64,000 nucleotides of DNA, taken from the NCBI RefSeq assembly GCF_028640845.1, contig NC_080542.1, positions 135,163,580 to 135,227,579 on the forward strand, written 5' to 3'. Origin of the DNA: Ahaetulla prasina (lineage: Eukaryota > Chordata > Lepidosauria > Squamata > Colubridae). Made by a program: the position numbers and the translations under genes. The notes under the pieces were generated by a model. It was not told where the DNA came from and ran no database searches. It saw nothing but the letters and a program-made list of their open reading frames with translations. Of this stretch, positions 55,832 through 64,000 are shown piece by piece. How positions within the stretch are numbered: the stretch's first letter is position 1; each line of letters starts with the position of its first letter.

Positions 55832-56583
55832 CAGGTAGGTCTCGACCACAGTCAAGCTCAAAATTTCAGTTGCTAAACAAGAAAGTTAAGTGCGTTTGCC
55901 CCATTTTACCATCTTTCTTGCCACAATTGTTAAATGAATCATTGCAGTTGTTAAGTTAGTAACATGGTTATCACCTGAATCTGGTTTCCCCATCAGAAAA
56001 TGTGATTTTTTGATGGGGAAAACCCGGTCTACCTTCTTTAAAAATAGAGGCACTGGTCTACCAATTGCCCTTTTTGGGAGGCACCGGTCTACCTTCTTTA
56101 AAAATAGAGGCACCAGTCTACTAGCCGCCTACAGCGCTGATCAGCTGTAGTGCAGCCTTTGAAGTGCTGCAGCAGTCATTTAAGGCCATTTGCAGCTATA
56201 TCACCATTGAGAGTTTCAGGGACAGAGAAGAGGAACAGCAAGATTTTTGCTACTGGTTTTCCGAACTACTCGCCTCCTTCGCTACTGGATCACACGATCC
56301 GGTCCAAACTGGGAGTATTTCACCCCTAGCCTTGTCTCAAAAATGTGCCTAAATACATTAGCATAGAGCCGGGGAAGGTGGGCTAGCCCACCCACTCACC
56401 CCAATTTCCACTACCGTTTCACTTGAACCGGTCCGAAATGGCTCTGAATATGACCCAGTTGCCAAGCTTGTAAATTTTGATCACAACCATCGAAATGTGA
56501 AAAATGGTCATAAGTCACTTTTTCAGTGCCGTTGTAACTTTGAATGATCATTAAATGAAATGCTGTAAGTCAAGGACTATCTA
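55832..56583 (-). mobile_element. TA-flanked MITE with internal insertion
   Basis: Starts CAGGTAGGTCTCGACC after TA. It is interrupted between about 56008 and 56455, and resumes to end GTAAGTCAAGGACTATCTA. The insert holds a 60-bp tandem duplication (56024-56143) and hAT-like pieces ('gctactggttttccgaactactcg', 'ctaccgtttcacttgaaccgg'). Confidence 0.7.
56024..56143. repeat. 60-bp tandem duplication
   Basis: 'ccggtctaccttctttaaaa' through 'gaggcac' occurs at 56024 and again 60 bp later at 56084. The following ~25 bp also correspond with changes. Confidence 0.85.
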
Positions 56584-58949
56584 ATAGTAATTTGTCATGA
56601 GGCGATAGATTTGGTTGTACCTGTATATGGGGTGTGTGGGTGAAGATTTTCATGTGGTTATTATGTTCCTAACTCTCCTAACTCTTAAAACTTGCTATGG
56701 GAAATGGGATATGAACCATAAACTTTTTAAATCTCAGTGTTTGGTGAAACAGAGTTCAAAATAGAAATTGGTGGACGTGAGAGTCCACAGTCCATTGTTT
56801 CTTTTCCACGCTGCTCAGCTTAAGGAATGAAACCTGACTATTGATAAAAATAATAATAATTGCACAGGACATGCGTGTAAAATTTATAATGTGCGCACAA
56901 CTATGATGGGAAAGGTGACGGATCCTGGCCAATGCGATAATACCAGATATTAATATAATCTAGATTAGCAGTGGGCTCCTATTGATTTGGAAGATAAAAG
57001 GCTGCTACAAACAGGTAGAGAATGTTGTTTTGTTTTTCTTTTTCTAAAAAACATGAAAGTTGGGCTTTAAAACCTAAATCTTCTTTATCCTGAAAAAGTA
57101 GATGAAAGAGTTTGAAGAGGATGGGAGCTTTGTCTGATCTGCTAGAGTTATTCTGGTTTCTCTCCTTCCATGAAAAGGCAAAGCGGAAGGATGGGAGCAT
57201 TTACGAGGAATTGGTGTGGAGAAAGGGCATAAGAAAAGAAAGCGCCTGCTGGAAACTTCTGCAAAGTTATTTTCAAAGTTTTTTTTTCCTTTCATCTTCA
57301 AAATTGAAGTGGCTTATCAAACTCAGTGGCGTCTGAAATCGGATTTCCTTATCCCAGAATGTATGTCACCCTTTGGTTCACCACCAAAGAGCGCTCAGCT
57401 GAAAAGAATAAGATAGTAGGCTGTGTATGTTTGTGTGTTGGTGCTGTTGATTTTGCAGTGCTGATTTAAGCAATATAAAAATACCAAACATTCAGAGTTC
57501 CCAAGCATTTTGCATTAAGCTCCTGCTGAAAAATCTTCGAAGGGTCAAGTGGCACAGAAACAGTTGCCAGAATGAAGCCTTCCCCACTGCCTTTGTCTGC
57601 CTTTGTCCAACCCATACGGAGAAGGGAGGAGATGGTGGGGGGGGGTAGGCAAATGGCCAATTTGAGGCAAAAATGAGTGCCAGATGGCTTGCAAAAACTG
57701 GATGCAACTATTCCCTAGCAAACAATCAGGAAAGTCATTTGGTAATGACAGCAAATAACAACTGGGGATTGCGTTTAGCTGAGCTTCTCTCATAGTTTTA
57801 AGTCTTTTGTCTATTTTTACACCAGTTCAGTGGTGCTGTCACTGAAGGTCACTCTTCAGGAAAGTCCCTAATTAAGATTTCTGCCTGCAGCAAATTGTAA
57901 GAACTATCATAAATCACACTGGAGCAGCCCAGCTACCAATCTTTGACTAACCTGAGTCATGTGATAGGAGCGCAATTAGAGCTGAGCATCATTTGATACT
58001 GGGATTAAAAATGCATCTCTCCCAGTACAAAATCACTGGGAGAAAAGAAGTCATCTTTGGAACTAAACAGAATTGTTTAAAATACAAGTAATGAAAGGTC
58101 ACTGTGAAACATTTTATTGACTGAAAGGTGCTTGGATTATAGCGTGCATCTGACCCATAACTATATACATAGAAATTGCTTTCACACTGGAGGAATATAT
58201 GCCTTCTTTGGCAAAGATGGATCTATTTTAACTGGAACTACACAATCAAATTCAGTGTAATGTAGCGGTTAAAGGATAAGGAAAATGGAAACACAGAATC
58301 AAATCCCCCCTGAGACCTAAAATTAACTTCCTGATTATCATTTAGCTTTCATATCAATATATTTCAAAATCATGTGAAAATCAGAAAGAGGGAAAATTAA
58401 CTATATTCCTTTCTTTGAGTCCTTTCAAGAAAAAATAGAGATATACATGTAAACAGTCATTGTTATCACAATGATTATTAGCTCTTTATTTGTGAAAATC
58501 TTATCCAACTTTTTATTAAACACAGTCCAAATTTAATACAGCAAAACAAAACAAGCATACCATCCAAGTTTAGGTTAAAATGACAAACTGTCACCAAAAT
58601 AATCATTACAACAACTAAACAGCATAATAGCGTGTTCAACCAAAAGTTATTTAATTGACCCCCAAAGGTTAATCAGATTCAGACCCAGTAAAAGGAATTG
58701 CTACTCCTCCTTTTAGTTATTATGATCATCCTGGTAAATTGATTAGCTCAGTATCCAGATATAATGTCCATGTAGACTTTCCTACTGCTCAATTGCAATA
58801 TTTTTCTGTAAAGCCAGTAGCTACAGTATATAGGAGTGATGTCTCTAAATGGTGAAACTGATCTTTCACTGATTTGAAACTGATTTCAAAAGAGGTGAAG
58901 CCTATTCAGAACAATTCTATATAATTAAAACAACCAAAATGGTAACTGT
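56584..58949. other. No gene seen
   Basis: The longest stretch (2.4 kb) without a recognised repeat. Several overlapping short frames occur at 57000-57800, but none has a recognisable domain or splice logic. Confidence 0.45.
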
Positions 58950-59462
58950 ACAACACTAGAAAACTTTAAAAATAATTGCTACCAACCTGCCTTCCATTGA
59001 GGACCTGTATACTGCACGAATCAAGAAGAGGGCCATGAAAATATTTACAGATCCCTCACATCCTGGACATAAACTGTTTCAACTCCTACCCTCAAAATGA
59101 CGCTATAGAGCACTGTACACCAGAACAACTAGACACAATTACAGTTTTTTCCCAAAGGCCATCACTCTGCTAAACAAATAATTCCCTCAACACTGTCAAA
59201 CTATTTACTGAATCTGCACTACTATTAATTGTCTCATAGTTCCCATCACCAATCTCTTTCCACTTATGACTGTATGACTGTAACTTTGTTGCTGGTAATC
59301 CTTATGATTTATATTGATATACTGACCATCAATTGTGTTGTAAATGTTGTACCTTGATGAAGGTATCTTTTCTTTTATGTACACTGAGAGCATATGCACC
59401 AAGACAAATTCCTTGTGTGTCCAATCACACTTGGCCAATAAAATTCTATTCTATTCTATTCT
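58950..59462 (+). mobile_element. CR1 (snake L3-type) 3' fragment with AATAG tail
   Basis: The coding end reads LPSIEDLYTARIKKRAMKIF, then DPSHPGHKLFQLLPSK, and after a stop RYRALYTRTTRHNYSFFPKA with ITLLNK. The 3' UTR ends 'tgtgtccaatcacacttggc' plus ATTCT repeats. The longest copy of this tail in the window. Confidence 0.75.
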
Positions 59463-59591
59463 TTACTAATCCACAACTCTGCTGTATTATTTAAAATCTT
59501 TTTAATTGTTAAATTGGGGGGGGGAATCACAGATCAACTTAAAGTAATGTGATTTCAAAAACAGGAACCATAATTTTATCTTGGTTGGATT

Positions 59592-59776
59592 CAGTGGTGG
59601 GTTGCTCCCGGTTCTGTCTGATTCTTGAGAACCAGTAGTAAAAGCGGCGGGAGGCTCCGTCCACCACCCCTGATGTCATGTTTGGTGATATGCACATGCG
59701 CGGAAGTATGTGCAAGGGACTGAAGTGAGCGCGCATGCGCGCTCCCATTGCAAACCAGTAGTAAACCGGTTCTCTG
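59592..59776. mobile_element. Short hAT element, group B, with ATGCGC palindrome
   Basis: Starts CAGTGGTGGGTTGCTCCCGG and ends ACCGGTTCTCTG. Flanks gttggatt and gttgaatt match at 7 of 8. The interior has a perfect 18-bp palindrome (59727-59744) centred on GCGCATGCGC. Confidence 0.8.
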
Positions 59777-59789
59777 GTTGAATTGGTAG

Positions 59790-60147
59790 ATATTCCTAAT
59801 TGCAGTCTTAAATTACAACCATAACTCACAACACAACCACAACCACATGACAATCTGATCTTTCTATCTTTTTTGCAGTGGCTGTTAAGCAAACACATTA
59901 CTTGCTATGGGGTGGATTTTGCCAGACCCAGAAGTAAATGCCAGTTTCCTTCAAAAAATATCATAGTCATACGACCATAGGATCCAGTAAACAGTCATAA
60001 ATGCAGGTTGGTTGCAAAATGTACTCATCTGATTGTGGACGGACAGATGCCAGAACTTTAGAACCAGATTGTAAATAGCTTTTTCAGAGTCCATTGTAAA
60101 TTTGAACAGTCACTAAGTGACCAGTTGTAATTTGAGGATAACTTGTA
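59790..60147. mobile_element. Decayed TA-flanked MITE
   Basis: 'cttaaattacaaccataa' near the left and 'gtaatttgaggataacttgta' at the right resemble the family termini. The interior has 'atacgaccataggatcc' and 'aacagtcactaagtgacc' phrases. Diverged. Confidence 0.5.
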
Positions 60148-61309
60148 TTGTAAAGAGCAAACTAAATAAATAAACTATCAGAAAAGAAAAGAAAAATAAC
60201 AACATTTCTGTAGAATTGGATTGGATTGGCTGTCTTATCTACTGGCAACGGTATGTCTCCTTTTGCTAGTCCAGTTGAGCACACTTTGGCTAGTCTTACA
60301 TTTGTTCCCCAACACTCTAACCTAACAAATTAACTTCCTTTCAGCTTTGGTCCTTCAATAAATAGGAAGTCCACAGGGAATTAGGGAGGTGATTCATTTG
60401 ATGATATGAAGAATGCTGTAAGTGACAGAGAGGTCATTTCCCCATATCTCTTATAATAGGATGCTAAAGCATTGAATCTGTTGGATTCCTCTTTGTTTGG
60501 TTTTAGCTGGAGATCTTTCATCTACTGCAGAACTGTAATATTGTTAAAATAACGACTGCAGAGTGTCCTGAACTCTGTGTAAAATCAAGGGGAAAGAATC
60601 TCGATTCAGCTTTCTATGCTTTGCAGGGCTTTTTAAAAAAGCTTGAAGGTTATTAACTTTTTTTTTTAATCTTCAAAAGGATTGAGAAAAACACAGCTCA
60701 TCCCAATTCAGATAGGAAGGTTTGATCTATCACTGATTTTATGAAGTTTCGAAATGTAAATGCTACCAGAACAATCAGAGTTTTTTTAACAACCTTAGTT
60801 TTGTTTTTTTTAGCTGTTTGTTTGTTTGTCTAACTTCTATGCCACCCATCTCATTGAGGCAACTCTAGGAGGTATATCAAATATTAAAACAATAAATAAA
60901 GACCATAAATTTAAAATTCAGTTAAAAGTCAGATTGTCCATATCACTTGGCATGGCATAGTTCAATGCTGCATAATGGAATGTTTTGTACACTTCTATCC
61001 TACATATCCTTTTGATGGTTTTTTGGTTTACTTTGATGTAGCATGTCTTGCACAGCTTTTAAAATTTAAAGTCTGTGTTCTTTTCATAGTAGAAAATGAA
61101 TATTATTCTATGTTACTTTACTATAAGTAAAGCAGTAAAAGAAAGATAAATACGGTATGTGAAATGGCAGGAATAGGGTATTTGTATTCTTTCTCCTTTG
61201 AACTCTTTTGGAGAATTCATAAGCTTAATTTTTTGAGAGGAACGATCATAAAGATTTGCTGTCATAGAGCACAAATAGAAAAGGACCATATTCCAGAATT
61301 TCCTTATCT
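60148..61309. other. No gene seen
   Basis: AT-rich DNA, with one probable retroelement tail listed at 60820-60930. Confidence 0.45.
60820..60930 (-). mobile_element. Possible retroelement 3' tail
   Basis: 'ttgtttgtttgtc' then 'atgccacccatctcattgagg' and 'aaaacaataaataaa' resemble an inverted LINE/SINE 3' end. Confidence 0.35.
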
Positions 61310-61354
61310 CCTATTTCTCCAGAATTGGTCAAAACCTGCTGAAACCCACCTCTG
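61310..61354 (+). mobile_element. hAT group B 3' terminus fragment
   Basis: 'tctccagaattggtcaaaac' then CTGCTGAAACCCACCTCTG. Only the right end of the family, abutting a SINE. Confidence 0.6.
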
Positions 61355-61677
61355 GCTAAGACTGAGCTTGTCAATCAAAAGGTCGGCAGTTCAGCAGTTC
61401 GAATCCCTAGTGCCACATAACGGGGTGAGCTCCCATTACTTGTTCCAGCTTCTGCCATTCTAGCTGTTCGAAAGCATGTAAAACTGCCAGTAGAAAAATA
61501 GGGACCACCTTTGGTGGAAAGGTAACAGTGTTCTGTGCGCATTTGGCATTTAGTCATGCCGGCCACATGACCACAGAGACTTCTTCAGACAGCGCTGGCT
61601 CTTTAGCTTTGAAAAGGAGATGAGCACTGCCCCCTAGAGTCGGGAACAACTAGCACATATGTGCGAAGGAAACCTTA
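61355..61677 (+). mobile_element. tRNA-derived SINE, type A, head clipped
   Basis: Starts inside the A-box region ('gctaagactgagcttg'), then B box GGTCGGCAGTTCAGCAGTTC with TTCGAATCCC, and the body as in 53503-53861 to 'cacatatgtgcga'. The first ~20 bp are replaced by the hAT fragment. Confidence 0.8.
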
Positions 61678-61879
61678 GGAGAGACAAAGTTCTTCTTTGA
61701 TTCCTCAACCTTTCCTCCTTTTGGATAGTGAGTTAGGCAGCATATAAATTTATTAAATAAATAAATGACAGAATAGGAAAGGAGAAATAAAACAAATGTA
61801 AGGCAGAAGCAGGGAAACAGGAAGGATTGTTAACAAGAATAACTTTTAGGAAAAGACTCAATAGAAGAGAATATTTGTA
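61678..61879. other. No gene seen
   Basis: Short AT-rich spacer. Confidence 0.4.
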
Positions 61880-62030
61880 ACCCAAACTGTGGGATCCTTG
61901 GTGCTCTCTGAGCTTGGTTGGTTTCTTTGCAGATATTTCATTACCCAACCCAGAAGCATCATCATACCAGGGAAAGCCACTGGCATATAAAAAGAGCTCA
62001 AACCACAATCCTTTCTAGCACTGATGGTTT
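61880..62030 (-). mobile_element. Penelope-type terminal sequence, family 3
   Basis: On the minus strand a GATGATGCTTCTGGGTTGGG stem-loop leads to TGAAATATCTGCAAAG, then 'aaaccaaccaagctcagaga'. The same order occurs at 49645 and 12361. Boxes are decayed. Confidence 0.5.
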
Positions 62031-62144
62031 ATAAAATATATTCTTGATTATTATTATTACCTCTTCTCTGAAAATTCTAATCCATATCCCACCATGACAA
62101 AAATTAAAAATAAAAATAGCATGGGTATAGCTGTGGACGAGAAC

Positions 62145-62446
62145 CAGTGGTGGGTTTCAAAACTTTTCACTACCGGTTCTGTGGGTGTGGCTTGGTGGGT
62201 GTGGCATGGTTTGGTGGGCATGGCTTGGTGGACATAGCAGGGGAAGGATACTGTAAAATCTCCATTCCCACCCCACTCTAGGGGAAGGATACTGCAAAAT
62301 CCTCATTTCCTCCCAATTAGCTAGGACTTGGGAGACAGAGAATAGATGGGGCCAGTCAGAATTTTTACTACCGGTTCTCCGAACTACTCAAAATTTCCGC
62401 TACCGGTTCTTCAGAACTGGTCACAACCTGCTGAAACACACCTCTG
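62145..62446 (+). mobile_element. Non-autonomous hAT element, group B, full length
   Basis: CAGTGGTGGGTTTCAAAAC at the left and CTGAAACACACCTCTG at the right. Flanks acgagaac and aagagaac match at 7 of 8. It is 302 bp with the complete family phrase order, and serves as a reference copy for the group. Confidence 0.9.
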
Positions 62447-62454
62447 AAGAGAAC

Positions 62455-64000
62455 ATACTGATTCCTCAAAAGATTAAAACCTAAAGCAGCACTGCAGGGC
62501 TGCCATATGTCCATTATTTCAATGTCCAAGATCAGTTCTGTCCAGCTGCCTCCAGTGTAAATTCTGAAAGTTCCTTTACTTTTTGCATTTCCTTCTATTA
62601 GATGGTAACAAAGGGAAAGGAACCAGGCTTTGGTTTTAGCACATCGAGTGTTCTTTTTCAATGTTTTAGACTTGATTTTTAAAAAAATATATTTTACTAT
62701 GTTTTAAATGGAGCATTTATCACTGCAAGCTGTCTGTACCAGGAAGAACAACTTGGAATTGTAACCTTGTGGGGTAAAGGCCGGTTGTCTACAGCACAAG
62801 GCAGAGACAGAAAGCATTTTTCATGGACCTTTAATGCAGTGGTAGATAAGCCCTTGAACATCCATGGGAGAAAAACTATGGCAAGTTTTTAAGATGTGAC
62901 ATGTCCACCCAAGCAAAGAGAAAGGCCATCCCTTATTAGGAAATCATCTTCATTGATAGAAGATGTTTAACCAGAGGGGTATTTCAAATTAAGAGTTTGC
63001 CCACAAAATATAACCAATATTTCTTCAATGAAAAGGAGGATATACCATAAACACAAACATTTACCTATGTCTTTTTTTAAAAAATCATTTTCAAATACAT
63101 CCTCAAGTACTCATCCCCTCCTATTTCTACCCACCTGCTCCCTCACTCTATGAGAAATATAGCCTGCACACAAGAGATAATATTGTCCCGGGAAATATCC
63201 AGCAGATTAATACATTGTGACTGAAACTAGTGAGAAATTGTGCTGCTGTTCAAAAATTGTGCTTCTTGTCTATACGTCATCTTTGGAACAATATGCTAAA
63301 CACATTCGGTATGGACATAAAGGTTTACTGGCTATGGAATATGTGTCATAGTGGTTTCATTCCTTCATTCCACTTACACTGAAATTTCCCATGTCTTAAT
63401 GAAGGCTTGTTATCTTACTCCACCTCTTTCAATTATTCCACTGTTGTTTGTCTGTCAACTGTTTTTTTTATGGCTGCAAATTTGATGTTTGCAAAAGGAT
63501 CTGGATTAGCACGAATGGGTCATCAAAAGGACTTTGGGTCGAAAAATCATTGCAAGTTCTGCGTTTGGAAATGCTGATTCTGAGTGTAAACTCAGAGATA
63601 TCAGTAAGAACTTAGTCTAAAATACTGACGCACATTAACTAGGTGGATTAAATAAGATTGAGCTTCCCTGGTCATGACTGTGCAAGATTTTCTAGCTGAA
63701 CTATTTATATACCTGTTGCTTGGATGTTAAATGAGGTAAAATAACTCACCAGTTCTCAGATATTCTATTAAAATTCAAACACAGTGTAGCGTTTGCTTTC
63801 GAGAGACAATAATACCGAACTATTACCAGTCATGAGAGAGTCCACTTAACCTGCTAATAAAATGAAGTTGTAATAGAAAAAAATGCTTCCAGGTTTCCTA
63901 AATTTAAACTATTATCTACAATCCATTAAATACTATCCTATTTGGTAGCTTGGAAAAACTGTCCACCTCACCCTGACCGTGGATTATTGTTGAAACTATA
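62455..64000. other. No gene seen
   Basis: Single-copy-looking AT-rich DNA to the window end. Only short unrecognised frames. Confidence 0.5.

Overview
The window is vertebrate nuclear DNA, most likely from a snake. The evidence is the repeat mix: CR1, L2, L1 and Bov-B LINEs, Penelope-like retroelements, three kinds of tRNA-derived SINE, many short hAT and TA-flanked DNA transposons, and 3' LINE tails that run into AATAG microsatellites. That last pattern is known from snakes. I found no host gene exon, rRNA, functional tRNA or CRISPR array. Every convincing protein similarity is a reverse transcriptase, endonuclease or ORF1 piece of a retroelement, plus one host-like coding fragment carried inside a hAT element. 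The species call is inference.

Layout. 0-10 kb: AT-rich single-copy-looking DNA with hAT elements, SINEs, a Jockey-superfamily LINE split by a SINE, an AATAG-ended CR1 tail, a Penelope fragment (8.2-9.0 kb) and a hAT element holding a coiled-coil-like gene fragment (9.0-9.8 kb). 10-16 kb: L2 and CR1 3' fragments, a Penelope-type palindrome and a TA-flanked MITE. 16.1-19.2 kb: the best LINE in the window, an L2-clade ORF2 whose only visible lesion is a 68-bp perfect inverted duplication. 19-26 kb: MITE, a 1.8-kb Penelope element with RT and GIY-YIG parts, and a second Jockey-type LINE. 26.2-31.3 kb: a long CR1 with zinc-finger/esterase ORF1 and EN-RT ORF2, full of frameshifts and split by an L2 copy. 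31-40 kb: Bov-B, L1 pieces (one with a perfect 15-bp target duplication) and a SINE split by a hAT element. 40.3-42.8 kb: two tandem 1.23-kb 5'-truncated Penelope units, each ending in a large hairpin. 43-64 kb: more MITEs, SINEs, an L2 copy (one internal stop) nested in a MITE, Penelope termini and AATAG-ended CR1 tails.

How the parts relate. L2 copies and one SINE family share a 3' hairpin, which suggests the SINE used L2 machinery. Penelope termini occur repeatedly as inverted pairs carrying a conserved CTGAAGA / stem-loop / GAAAC layout that resembles a hammerhead ribozyme core. This is the most interesting recurring signal. The nesting gives relative ages: SINE before hAT (34 kb), TA-MITE before L2 (45 kb), CR1 before L2 (29 kb), LINE before SINE (5.8 kb). 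All family calls come from motif reading by eye, without a database search.
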